Source: Gammaproteobacteria bacterium (GTDB taxonomy: Bacteria > Pseudomonadota > Gammaproteobacteria > Steroidobacterales > Steroidobacteraceae). From it: 9,617 bases of DNA. Location: assembly GCA_028293725.1 (NCBI GenBank), contig JAQGOE010000294.1:1-9617 (forward strand), in the 5' to 3' direction. The notes beneath the pieces were generated by a model. That model worked only from the letters and a program-made list of their open reading frames with translations. It had not been told where the DNA came from and ran no database searches. Position numbers and translations under genes: made by a program. Of the stretch, positions 1 through 6,922 are shown piece after piece; positions within the stretch are counted from its first letter, which is position 1; each line of letters begins with the position of its first letter.

Positions 1-608
1 TTTCCCGAGGGGCTCGGGTCGTAACAACTGCTGGTCAGTGCGTAGTCCACGCCTAATTCCAAACCCCGCGCAATGATTTGGGCCTTGCTGAGGTGGATCA
101 GTGGCGTGTGGATCTCGAGATGTTGGCGACCCTCGACACCGGCCTTGGTGGCGAGATTCGCCATACGCTCGTAAGCCTCAATGTACTCCGGGCGGCAATC
201 GGGATAGCCGCTATAGTCGAGGGCATTGACGCCGATAAAAATGTCTTGTGAGCCCAGCGTCTCAGCCCAGGCGAGTGCGAAAGACAGGAATACGGTGTTG
301 CGCGCGGGCACATAGGTGACCGGGATGCCCTCGGACATGGACTCTATGGCACGCCCTTTTGGTACCGCGACGTTCTCAGTGAGTGCCGAGCCGCCCCACT
401 GGCGGAGGTCAATATCGGCGATGATATGTTTGTGGACGCCGATTTTTCCGGCGACGCGCTGAGCCGATTCAAGCTCTATGCTGTGACGTTGCCCGTAGCG
501 AAATGACAAGGCATAGAGTTCGAAATGCTCGGCTTTCGCGATGGCCAATGTGGTCGTCGAATCAAGACCACCGCTCAACAACACGACCGCTGGGCGAGAT
601 AGGGTCAT
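1..608 (-). CDS. queC: 7-cyano-7-deazaguanine synthase QueC (3' end cut by window edge)
   Basis: QueC is the cytoplasmic ATP-dependent enzyme that converts 7-carboxy-7-deazaguanine and ammonia to preQ0, on the route to queuosine in tRNA. Reading from the ATG at 608-606, the frame stays open to the window edge and gives 202 complete residues. The PP-loop nucleotide-binding motif SGGLDS lies at residues 12-17. Further family hallmarks are [42 protein letters not shown] sequence in mid-protein (seen as the parts [19 protein letters not shown]) and HTPLIHLSK. The final visible stretch [11 protein letters not shown] carries Cys195, the first of the four zinc-binding cysteines of the family; the other three lie beyond the edge. 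Family members are about 220-230 residues, so roughly 25 are missing. No good Shine-Dalgarno sequence is seen. The gene follows tRNA-Gly by 86 bases with no terminator between, so read-through from the tRNA promoter is possible. Confidence 0.96.
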   Translation of the reverse strand, partial: MTLSRPAVVLLSGGLDSTTTLAIAKAEHFELYALSFRYGQRHSIELESAQRVAGKIGVHKHIIADIDLRQWGGSALTENVAVPKGRAIESMSEGIPVTYVPARNTVFLSFALAWAETLGSQDIFIGVNALDYSGYPDCRPEYIEAYERMANLATKAGVEGRQHLEIHTPLIHLSKAQIIARGLELGVDYALTSSCYDPSPSG

Positions 609-626
609 CGGAGCGTCCGGAATCCG

Positions 627-632
627 AATATA
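627..632 (-). promoter_or_regulatory. possible -10 box for queC
   Basis: The minus strand reads TATATT here, 18 bases before the queC ATG, and matches the sigma70 -10 consensus at five of six positions. No convincing -35 hexamer is found 16-18 bases further upstream, so this may be chance. It is listed because it is the only candidate for a queC-specific promoter in the 86-base gap after the tRNA. Confidence 0.25.
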
Positions 633-694
633 GGTACTGGCGTGAAGTCCAGCCTACCTACGAAAGTAAGTGACTGAATTCAAACGCGAAAGAT

Positions 695-770
<76 letters not shown>

Positions 771-792
771 ATCTCGAGCAAGCAGGGGCGGA

Positions 793-820
793 ATTGTATG
801 TCCAAGCCCCGCGAAGTCAA
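793..820 (-). promoter_or_regulatory. strong sigma70 promoter of tRNA-Gly with GC-rich discriminator
   Basis: On the minus strand TTGACT (820-815) is followed after exactly 16 bases by TACAAT (798-793); each matches consensus at five of six positions. The bases after the -10 box read TCCGCCCC, a GC-rich discriminator of the kind linked to growth-rate and stringent (ppGpp/DksA) control of stable RNA. Transcription would begin near 786, leaving a leader of about 15 bases before the mature tRNA 5' end at 770. The promoter lies wholly inside the 58-base gap after the pgsA stop, so the tRNA does not depend on read-through from the upstream operon. Box identity is read directly from the sequence; stringent control is inferred. 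Confidence 0.75.
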
Positions 821-828
821 GGCTCCTC

Positions 829-1383
829 TTATCGCTTGAGCTCAGGCCACGCCGCGCGCAGATACGCCACCATGGAAATCAGGGTAGCCGCCGCCGCCAG
901 CTCGGTCATCACCACCCCGAGCCAGTAGATCGGCAACCCCAGCAGATCCCAGCGGAACAGCATCATCGAGAGGCCGACGATCTGCAGGATCGTCTTGTAC
1001 TTGCCGATCTGGGAGACCGCGACCTTGCGCCGCTGGCCGATCTCAGCCATCCACTCCCGCAAGGCCGAGATCGTGATCTCACGGCCAATAATGACGATGG
1101 CAGTCAGCACAATGATGGGCCGCGCGTCCTTGCTCACCAGCAGCACCAGGGCTACCGCGACAATCAGCTTGTCCGCGACAGGATCGAGAAACGCCCCCAG
1201 CCGGGAGGTCTGCCCCAGGCGCCGCGCCAGATAGCCGTCCAACGAGTCCGTAATGCCGGCAGCCGCGAAGAGCAGCCCTGCAGCGGGGTCCGCCCATGGA
1301 TACGGCATGAGAAACAGCAGAACTATGAGCGGAATCGCGGCAATGCGAATCCACGTCAGGGTATTCGGGACGTTCCAAATCAT
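829..1383 (-). CDS. pgsA: CDP-diacylglycerol--glycerol-3-phosphate 3-phosphatidyltransferase (phosphatidylglycerophosphate synthase)
   Basis: PgsA is the inner-membrane enzyme that exchanges CMP of CDP-diacylglycerol for glycerol 3-phosphate, the committed step to phosphatidylglycerol and cardiolipin. The 184-residue product has the full CDP-alcohol phosphotransferase signature: D46-x2-D49-G50-x2-A53-R54-x8-G63-x3-D67-x3-D71, seen as DSLDGYLARR followed by GAFLDPVAD. These acidic residues bind the two metal ions and CDP. The rest is strongly hydrophobic, with membrane segments near residues 12-28, 34-45, 72-84, 88-100, 132-144 and 152-176. The N-terminus MIWNVPNTLTWIRI fits the family's usual start, which supports the ATG at 1383. 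No clear Shine-Dalgarno sequence precedes it. It starts 21 bases after the uvrC stop, so it is probably cotranscribed and may rely on translational coupling. The order uvrC-pgsA-tRNA-Gly matches E. coli. Confidence 0.97.
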   Translation of the reverse strand: MIWNVPNTLTWIRIAAIPLIVLLFLMPYPWADPAAGLLFAAAGITDSLDGYLARRLGQTSRLGAFLDPVADKLIVAVALVLLVSKDARPIIVLTAIVIIGREITISALREWMAEIGQRRKVAVSQIGKYKTILQIVGLSMMLFRWDLLGLPIYWLGVVMTELAAAATLISMVAYLRAAWPELKR

Positions 1384-1404
1384 CAGGGAGCAGGTAAAGG
1401 CGTG

Positions 1405-3228
1405 TCAGGCACCTGGATGCAGGTGATCATAAAGGCTTCGCGCCAAGGATGCCCCGATTCCGGGGACCTGCTCGAAGTCCGCGACTCCCGCGCGCATCAC
1501 ACCCTGCAAGCCGCCGAAGTGCTTGAGCAGCTCACGCCGCTTGGCCGGCCCCAGTCCGGGCACCACTTCGAGCACTGATTCGTTATAGCGGCGGGCACGC
1601 TTGCGCCGGTGGCCCGTGATGGCGAAGCGGTGCGCCTCGTCACGAATACGCTGGACGAGCCGCGACGCCGGCGAATGCGCCTCAGGTATCCGAGGGGCCG
1701 CTGCACCAAAGATGAACAACCGCTCTTGTCCGGGTTTCCGGTCAGGCCCCTTGGCCACACCCACCAGGGTGATGTCGCCGAAGCCCAAGGCCGCGAGCGC
1801 TTCATGCACCTGCCCGATCTGTCCGAGTCCGCCGTCGATGAGTAACAGATCCGGCGCCGGCACCTCGCCTGCCCGGATGCGCGTGTACCGCCGGTCGAGC
1901 GCCTGTCGAAGCGCCCCGTAATCATCGCCAGGGGTTACGCCGGTGATGTTGAATCGCCGATACTCCTTCTTCAGCGGACCTTCAGGACCGAACACCACGC
2001 AGGAAGCCACGGTACCCTCGCCGCCGGTGTGACTGATATCGAAACACTCGATACGCGCTGGAGGCTCGGGCAGATCCAATTCGGCCGCGAGCGCCGCGAG
2101 CATTTCATCCATGCCCTGCTTCTGCGCCACCCGCATCCGCAGCCCCTGCGTCGCGTTCTCCAGCGTCATATCAACCCAACGGACACCGAGCCCGCGTACC
2201 GGGCAACGGACTTCCACAGAATGACCTGCGCGAGTGGCGAGCGCCTGCCCGAGTGATTCCGCGTCGTCGAGCTTGCGACCGAGAAACACCTCCGGAGGTG
2301 GATCCTGGGTCGCGTAGTACTGCATGACGAAGGATGCCAACGCCTCCTCCGGCTCCGCCAGGGCGGCACGCGGGAAATAAGAAGACGTACCGAGATTGCG
2401 CCCCCCACGCACCAACATGACACTCACCGCATACTCGCCCGGCTCGCCGACGATAGCGAACACGTCGACATCGCGCTCTCCTTCGGCCGTAACGATCTGC
2501 TGCGCCTGAATGCGTTTCAGGGTCGCGAGCTGATCGCGAATCTGCGCCGCTCGCTCAAATTCGAGCCGGCCGGCCGCCTCCTCCATGCGACCCTGCAGCT
2601 GTGCGTTGACTTCGTCGCTGCGGCCTTCGAGAACTTTCACCGCGGCCTCGGTGTCCTGTCCGTAGTCCTCGCGTGAGATCAGCCCCACACAGGGCGCCGA
2701 ACAGCGTCCAATCTGGTGCTGCAGGCACGGCCGGCTGCGATTGGCGAAAAAACTGTCCCGGCAATTGCGGATCCGAAACAACTTCTGCAACTGGTTGAGA
2801 CTGTCACGCACCGCGCCCGCGTTGGGAAACGGCCCGAAATAGCGCCCTGGGGCGCTGCGTGAGCCGCGATAGAAGGCGAGCCGCGGGAAATCGTGTCCAA
2901 CCTCGAGATGCACGTACGGAAAGCTCTTGTCGTCGCGCAGAACGATGTTGAAGCGCGGCTTATGAGCCTTGATGAGGTTGTATTCGAGCAGCAGCGCCTC
3001 GGCCTCGGAGTTGGTGACCGTGACCTCGATGCGGGCGATCTGCTGAACCAGCGCCTGGATTTTCGGAACGACGTTGCTGGGATTGAAGTACGTAGTGACG
3101 CGGTCTTTGAGACTCTTCGCCTTTCCGACGTAAAGGATCTCGCCGTCCCCGTCGAACATTCGGTACACGCCCGGACGCTTCGGCAACGACGCCGTGAATT
3201 CCTTATGGTCGAATGCGTTGTCGCTCAC
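1405..3228 (-). CDS. uvrC: UvrABC system protein C, excinuclease subunit
   Basis: UvrC makes both incisions, 3' and 5' of the lesion, in nucleotide excision repair after UvrA and UvrB locate damage. The product is 607 residues (E. coli 610). Domains in order: GIY-YIG nuclease (residues 17-95, with GVY and LYVGKAKSL); a cysteine-rich linker with C156, C168, C176 and C180 spaced as the four [4Fe-4S] ligands of E. coli UvrC; the UvrB-binding UVR helices (205-240); the RNase H-like nuclease (390-540), with D397 in ECFDISH, D436 in PGDDYG, D465 in LLLIDGG, and H533 and H540; and tandem helix-hairpin-helix motifs (VVPGLGPAKR at 555-564, VPGIGASLAR at 588-597). All key positions are intact. The start codon is GTG, overlapping the TGA of the preceding gene as GTGA (3228-3225), which implies translational coupling. 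Confidence 0.98.
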   Translation of the reverse strand: MSDNAFDHKEFTASLPKRPGVYRMFDGDGEILYVGKAKSLKDRVTTYFNPSNVVPKIQALVQQIARIEVTVTNSEAEALLLEYNLIKAHKPRFNIVLRDDKSFPYVHLEVGHDFPRLAFYRGSRSAPGRYFGPFPNAGAVRDSLNQLQKLFRIRNCRDSFFANRSRPCLQHQIGRCSAPCVGLISREDYGQDTEAAVKVLEGRSDEVNAQLQGRMEEAAGRLEFERAAQIRDQLATLKRIQAQQIVTAEGERDVDVFAIVGEPGEYAVSVMLVRGGRNLGTSSYFPRAALAEPEEALASFVMQYYATQDPPPEVFLGRKLDDAESLGQALATRAGHSVEVRCPVRGLGVRWVDMTLENATQGLRMRVAQKQGMDEMLAALAAELDLPEPPARIECFDISHTGGEGTVASCVVFGPEGPLKKEYRRFNITGVTPGDDYGALRQALDRRYTRIRAGEVPAPDLLLIDGGLGQIGQVHEALAALGFGDITLVGVAKGPDRKPGQERLFIFGAAAPRIPEAHSPASRLVQRIRDEAHRFAITGHRRKRARRYNESVLEVVPGLGPAKRRELLKHFGGLQGVMRAGVADFEQVPGIGASLARSLYDHLHPGA

Positions 3229-3920
3229 AACCCCGCCAGCTTGCAGGCCCGCGCCACCACCTTCTTGAACATCGGCACCGTCAACACCTTCGTCGAGGTG
3301 TTATAGCGGCTGCAATGATAAGAGTCGACGAGGTACTGCGTCTCGCTCACAGCATGCTCGTTCCCATGCCCAAACTGAAACTGGCTGCGTTTCAACCCCA
3401 TCGCGATCAGCACCGCGTCGTGCGCCACGCGCCCGAGCGCCAGAATCACCTTCACCCGGCTCAACTCGCCCAGCTCGACCTTGAGATAAGCATTACAAGT
3501 CCGTATCTCCTCCGGCAGCGGCTTATTCTCCGGCGGAACACATTTCACCGCGTTGGCGATACGCGTGCCCTTCAGCTTGAGGCCATCGTCCATCGACAAA
3601 GACTCGCCAGCGGTCGCAAGCCCGAGCTCGTACAAAGTCTCGTAAAGAAGAATCCCCGCGTAGTCTCCCGTAAAGGGCCGACCCGTCCGGTTCGCACCAT
3701 GCATGCCCGGTGCAAGCCCCACGAAACACAACTTCGCATCCGGCGGCCCGAACGAAGGCACCGGCCGCGCCCAGTAGTCCGGGTACCGCTCATGCGTCTC
3801 GGCCAGAAACTCGGCGAGCCGGGGGCATTGAGTGCAACCCGGATCATATGAATCGCTACGTTTACCTATCGGTGGACGAACACCGGGAGGACCCGCGCGC
3901 TTGGGGCGACCGTCAGTCAT
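3225..3920 (-). CDS. uracil-DNA glycosylase, family 5 (UdgB) type, Fe-S containing
   Basis: The 231-residue product is a uracil-DNA glycosylase superfamily enzyme that would excise deaminated bases and start base excision repair. The first active-site motif reads [19 protein letters not shown] (residues 68-86), typical of family 5 and lacking the polar catalytic residue that families 1 and 4 have in this loop. The second conserved motif is [11 protein letters not shown] (200-210), the family 5 counterpart of the HPSP-type loop. C29 and C32 (CTQC), C127 (KCVPPENKP) and C142 are spaced like the four iron-sulfur ligands of family 4 and 5 enzymes. About 28 residues precede the first cysteine, a slightly long N-terminus, so a start downstream of the ATG at 3920 cannot be excluded. 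That ATG overlaps the icd stop by 8 bases, and the TGA overlaps the uvrC GTG by 4. No clear Shine-Dalgarno sequence is visible. Small departures from family consensus are C203 and TKVLT at 210-214. Confidence 0.9.
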   Translation of the reverse strand: MTDGRPKRAGPPGVRPPIGKRSDSYDPGCTQCPRLAEFLAETHERYPDYWARPVPSFGPPDAKLCFVGLAPGMHGANRTGRPFTGDYAGILLYETLYELGLATAGESLSMDDGLKLKGTRIANAVKCVPPENKPLPEEIRTCNAYLKVELGELSRVKVILALGRVAHDAVLIAMGLKRSQFQFGHGNEHAVSETQYLVDSYHCSRYNTSTKVLTVPMFKKVVARACKLAGL

Positions 3921-5241
3921 CCATGTGCCGAATGATCGCGGTGGCGAATCCCGAGCAGCTCATGAGCGTTGCTCCAGGAATGAGCTGTTGCAAAACCTCT
4001 TCCACGTTCTTGCGAGCCGCCAGCTCACGCTTCGGGGCCTTGATGGCTTCGCGTAGGCGCGCGAGGTCGTAGGTGAGCTCTTTGTTGGCGATCGTGTTCG
4101 TCACGCCCTTGATGATGAGATCCGCCGCCTCGTTCCACTTCAGATAGCGCAACATCATTTCAGACGAGAGGATGAGAGACCCCGGGTTGACGCGATCCTT
4201 GCCCGCGAAGCCTGGCGCCGTCCCGTGCGTCGCCTCGAAGACGGCCATCCCTTCGCCGATGTTGCCCCCCGGCGCAATGCCGATTCCGCCCACCTGCGCC
4301 GCCAGCGCATCCGACACATAGTCTCCGTTGAGATTCAGTGTCGCAATGACGTCGTATTCCTCCGGACGCAGCAACACCTGTTGGAGGAAGTTGTCGGCAA
4401 TCACGTCCTTGACGACGATGTCCTTGCCCGTCAGCGGATTGGGGAATTTCAGCCACGGTCCGCCATCGATCTCCTTGGCGCCAAACTCCTCCTTCGCCAG
4501 CTGATAGCCCCAGTTACGGAAGGCGCCTTCCGTGAACTTCATGATGTTGCCCTTATGGACCAACGTCACGGAGGTGCGATCCGTATCGATCGCGTATTGA
4601 ATCGCCTTACGGATGAGCCGCTGGCTGCCTTCCTTCGAAACCGGCTTGATGCCGATGCCGGAGCTCGCCGGGAACCGGATGCCAGACGCCTTGAGATCGT
4701 TCTGCAAGAACGCGATGAGCTTGTGCACTTCCGCCGTGCCAGCCGCCCACTCGATGCCAGCGTAAATGTCTTCCGTGTTTTCGCGGAAGATAACCATGTC
4801 GGTGAGGCTCGCGTCCTGCATCGGGCTCGAGACGCCAGGGAAGTAGCGGATGGGCCGCACGCACGCGTAAAGATCGAGGCTCTGCCGCATGGCTACATTG
4901 AGTGAGCGGATGCCACCGCCAATCGGCGTACCCAGCGGCCCTTTGATCGACACCACGAACTCGCGCAGAGCATGCAGCGTCTCGTCGGGAAACCATTGCC
5001 CGTAGAGCGCGTTGGCTTTCTCTCCCGAGTAGACCTCCATCCACGAGATACGCCGCTTCTTGCCGTAAGCCTTTTGGACGGCCGCGTCCACGACCCGGAG
5101 CATGGCGGGTGTGACGTCTATTCCGATGCCATCCCCTTCGATGTACGGAATGATCGGATTGTCGGGGACGTTCAGCGTCGTATTCGGATTGACGGTGATC
5201 TTCTGTCCCTCAGCGGGGACCTTGACGTGCTCGTATTTCAT
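3913..5241 (-). CDS. icd: isocitrate dehydrogenase (probably NADP-dependent, with altered cofactor-site residues)
   Basis: This enzyme oxidatively decarboxylates isocitrate to 2-oxoglutarate in the TCA cycle. The 442-residue product lines up with E. coli Icd (416) with identical numbering through the core. Isocitrate-binding S113, N115, R119, R129 and R153 are present, with catalytic Y160 and K230 and metal-binding D283, D307 and D311. S113 is also the residue AceK phosphorylates in E. coli; AceK is not in this window. At the cofactor adenosine-phosphate pocket V351, Y391 and R395 match the NADP enzyme, but K344 is G and Y345 is F (HGTAPGFAG). Beyond Y391 the tail is about 26 residues longer than in E. 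coli: a charged stretch near 398-424 precedes the usual ending ([11 protein letters not shown]). The ATG at 5241 has only a weak ribosome-binding site. The gene leads a tightly overlapping run with the glycosylase and uvrC. Confidence 0.95.
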   Translation of the reverse strand: MKYEHVKVPAEGQKITVNPNTTLNVPDNPIIPYIEGDGIGIDVTPAMLRVVDAAVQKAYGKKRRISWMEVYSGEKANALYGQWFPDETLHALREFVVSIKGPLGTPIGGGIRSLNVAMRQSLDLYACVRPIRYFPGVSSPMQDASLTDMVIFRENTEDIYAGIEWAAGTAEVHKLIAFLQNDLKASGIRFPASSGIGIKPVSKEGSQRLIRKAIQYAIDTDRTSVTLVHKGNIMKFTEGAFRNWGYQLAKEEFGAKEIDGGPWLKFPNPLTGKDIVVKDVIADNFLQQVLLRPEEYDVIATLNLNGDYVSDALAAQVGGIGIAPGGNIGEGMAVFEATHGTAPGFAGKDRVNPGSLILSSEMMLRYLKWNEAADLIIKGVTNTIANKELTYDLARLREAIKAPKRELAARKNVEEVLQQLIPGATLMSCSGFATAIIRHMDD

Positions 5242-5379
5242 TGAGACGGACTGCTGCCTTTGCCTGGCGTTGTCAGGCGCGCGATTTTCGCGGAGTACGA
5301 ACCGGAGGTCGAGTACTTAGACGCAATTGCGTGTCGCAGTCCCCATATGGTGGCGCAGGGCCGAGCTCGCAAGACAACG
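5242..5379. other. aroG-icd intergenic region
   Basis: This 138-base gap is the longest within the minus-strand gene series and probably contains an icd promoter, since the downstream genes overlap. The best minus-strand candidate is TTGCGA, 17 bases, CATATG; both boxes are weak, so I do not call a promoter. The gap contains a 12-base palindrome (listed separately) and two small hairpins: CGCGA-TTT-TCGCG at 5280-5292 and GCCTG/CAGGC arms at 5262-5266 and 5274-5278. Neither hairpin has a T tract, so no intrinsic terminator for aroG is supported. Confidence 0.6.
5321..5332. repeat. 12-base perfect palindrome upstream of icd
   Basis: ACGCAATTGCGT is its own reverse complement and lies about 80 bases upstream of the icd start. 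Perfect palindromes of this length are expected about once per 4 kb by chance, so one in a 138-base gap is mildly notable. It could be an operator half-site pair for a dimeric regulator, but I do not recognise it as a known binding motif. Confidence 0.35.
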
Positions 5380-6762
5380 CTAGGCCGGCTTAGCCACTCG
5401 CTTATCCGCACGCCGACTCTGACTGCGCTCCGCAATCAGCATCGCCAGCTCGAGCGCCTGCTCGTGATTGAGCCGCGGATCGACGGACGACCGGTAAGCC
5501 CGCTGCAAATCCGCATCGGTAAGCCCACGAGCGCCGCCCGTGCACTCCGTAACGTCCTCGCCGGTGAGCTCGATATGTACCCCACCGAGGTACGACCCCA
5601 TCTCGGCGTGAATCCGAAACGCGAGATCCAGCTCTTTCAGAATGTTCTCGAACCGCCGCGTCTTCAAACCGCCCGCCGCCGTCTCTGTATTCCCGTGCAT
5701 GGGATCGCAGATCCACAGCACCGTCTGGCCAGTCTGGCGTACCGCCTCGACGGCTCGCGGCAGAGAGGCCTCGATATCCTTAGCTCCGAAGCGGTGAATG
5801 AGGGTCAACCGCCCGGGCTGGTTCTGCGGATTCAGCGTCGTCACCAGCCCCTGCAGCCACGCCGCATCCATCGCGGTGCCGACCTTCACGCCAATCGGGT
5901 TTGAAATCCCGCGGAAGTATTCAACGTGCGCGCCATCCAGCTGCGCGGTGCGCATTCCGATCCACGGCATGTGCGTGGACAAGTTGTACCAACGGTTTTG
6001 CCGTGGGATGAACCGTGTCTGCGCCTGCTCGTAGAGCAGATGCAAGCCCTCGTGGCTTGCGTAGAAATCGACGAGCGTCGCTTCGGCAATACCGTGGCCG
6101 CTGATGCCCTCAAAGAAGTCGAGAGCGTCGCCGATCGAGTTCACGATGCTCTGATAGGCGTCCTTCAACTGCGCGTGCTTCACAAACCCGAGGTCCCAGT
6201 ACTCCGGGTGGTGCAGGTCCGCGAAGCCACCGTCGACAAGAGCACGAACGAAATTCAGCGTCAGGGCTGCACGCTCATATCCACGCAGCAGAAGAGCGGG
6301 ATCGGCCGCGCGCGCCTCGGCGGTGAATTCCGGACGATTCACGAGGTCGCCCCGATAGCTCGGTAGGGTCACGCCGTTGCGGGTTTCCGTATCGACGGAC
6401 CGTGGCTTGGCGTACTGGCCGGCCATACGACCGACGCGGATAATCGGCTTTTTCAGCCCGTGCAGGAGCACGAGGCTCATCTGCAGCAGGATCTTCAGCT
6501 TCTTGGCGATCGTGTCCGACTCACAGTCGGCGAAGGTCTCGGCGCAGTCCCCGCCCTGGAGCAGGAACGCCTGCCCGCGCTGGGCCGCCGCGAGGCGCTC
6601 GCGCAAGGCATCGATCTCCCAGGACACTACGATGGGCGGCAGCCGCGAAAGCTGCGCCACCGCGCTTTCCAGGGCCTTCGGATCGGAATAAGTCGGCTGC
6701 TGCTGGGCAACCTTGCTCTGCCACGCGGCGCTGTGCCAGGAGGTGATTTGGGGGGTGCGCAT
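5380..6762 (-). CDS. aroG: class II 3-deoxy-7-phosphoheptulonate (DAHP) synthase
   Basis: DAHP synthase condenses phosphoenolpyruvate with erythrose 4-phosphate, the first step of the shikimate pathway to aromatic amino acids. The 460-residue protein belongs to the class II (plant/Mycobacterium/AroA-II) family rather than the E. coli AroFGH class. Family landmarks are QGGDCAETFADC (69-80), VGRMAGQYAKPRS (110-122), LPSYRGDLVN (133-142), GVKVGTAMD (291-299), CDPMHGNT (352-359), GVHIELTGEDVTEC (394-407) and SVDPRLN (426-432). The metal ligands C73, H356, E398 and D428 show nearly the same spacing as C87, H369, E411 and D441 of the M. tuberculosis enzyme. The ATG at 6762 is the only possible upstream start because an in-frame TGA lies at 6780-6778; no Shine-Dalgarno sequence precedes it. 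The symbol follows common usage for class II enzymes. It faces away from the lysine-catabolism genes and leads the minus-strand series. Confidence 0.96.
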   Translation of the reverse strand: MRTPQITSWHSAAWQSKVAQQQPTYSDPKALESAVAQLSRLPPIVVSWEIDALRERLAAAQRGQAFLLQGGDCAETFADCESDTIAKKLKILLQMSLVLLHGLKKPIIRVGRMAGQYAKPRSVDTETRNGVTLPSYRGDLVNRPEFTAEARAADPALLLRGYERAALTLNFVRALVDGGFADLHHPEYWDLGFVKHAQLKDAYQSIVNSIGDALDFFEGISGHGIAEATLVDFYASHEGLHLLYEQAQTRFIPRQNRWYNLSTHMPWIGMRTAQLDGAHVEYFRGISNPIGVKVGTAMDAAWLQGLVTTLNPQNQPGRLTLIHRFGAKDIEASLPRAVEAVRQTGQTVLWICDPMHGNTETAAGGLKTRRFENILKELDLAFRIHAEMGSYLGGVHIELTGEDVTECTGGARGLTDADLQRAYRSSVDPRLNHEQALELAMLIAERSQSRRADKRVAKPA

Positions 6763-6771
6763 GATGGCGCG

Positions 6772-6780
6772 ATCGTATCA
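6772..6780 (-). promoter_or_regulatory. candidate extended -10 promoter of aroG
   Basis: The minus strand reads TGATACGAT, which fits the extended -10 form TGnTAnnAT, with hexamer TACGAT at 6777-6772. A matching -35 is not evident, as is often the case with extended -10 promoters. Transcription would start about three bases before the aroG ATG, giving an almost leaderless mRNA. That agrees with the absence of a Shine-Dalgarno sequence, but the match is short and could be coincidental. Confidence 0.35.
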
Positions 6781-6860
6781 CGGGGTGGTTGAAAAGCCGT
6801 GTGTAGAGTCCCCAGATAGCGGCTGGCGCCGGAGGCTTAACGAGTGCAAAATGCGCGCCT

Positions 6861-6877
6861 TTTCAGGCCACCTGAAA
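6861..6877. repeat. perfect 7-bp inverted repeat with 3-base loop
   Basis: TTTCAGG-CCA-CCTGAAA can form a hairpin or a two-fold symmetric operator 53 bases upstream of the 6930 ATG. It lies inside a second inverted repeat, ACGAGTG (6840-6846) with CACTCGT (6883-6889), and a third, AGCCGTG (6795-6801) with CACGGCT (6898-6904). About one 7-bp inverted repeat at any spacing is expected by chance in a region this size, so only the tight inner one is clearly above background. It has no T tract after it and is not a standard terminator. Confidence 0.5.
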
Positions 6878-6916
6878 CTGAACACTCGTCCAATAAGCAC
6901 GGCTCAGGGAGCCTGC

Positions 6917-6922
6917 AGAGGT
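6917..6922 (+). promoter_or_regulatory. Shine-Dalgarno sequence of the saccharopine dehydrogenase-family gene
   Basis: AGAGGT sits seven bases before the ATG at 6930, a good spacing, and fixes that start. It is among the clearest ribosome-binding sites in the window. Confidence 0.75.

Noticed and set aside
3213..3851. Open frame of 212 codons on the plus strand opposite the uracil-DNA glycosylase gene
   Set aside because: It is a shadow of the glycosylase frame, rich in Arg, His and Pro, with no family motif or credible ribosome-binding site.
4225..4905. Open frame of 226 codons on the plus strand opposite icd
   Set aside because: The opposite strand encodes isocitrate dehydrogenase with all active-site residues; this frame is Arg/His-rich with no recognisable domain.
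5262..5292. Two short hairpins after aroG considered as an intrinsic terminator
   Set aside because: Stems are only five base pairs and no T tract follows on the minus strand.
5260..5904. Open frame of 214 codons on the plus strand across the icd-aroG gap and the end of aroG
   Set aside because: Most of it is antisense to the conserved metal-binding end of DAHP synthase, and no protein family is recognisable.
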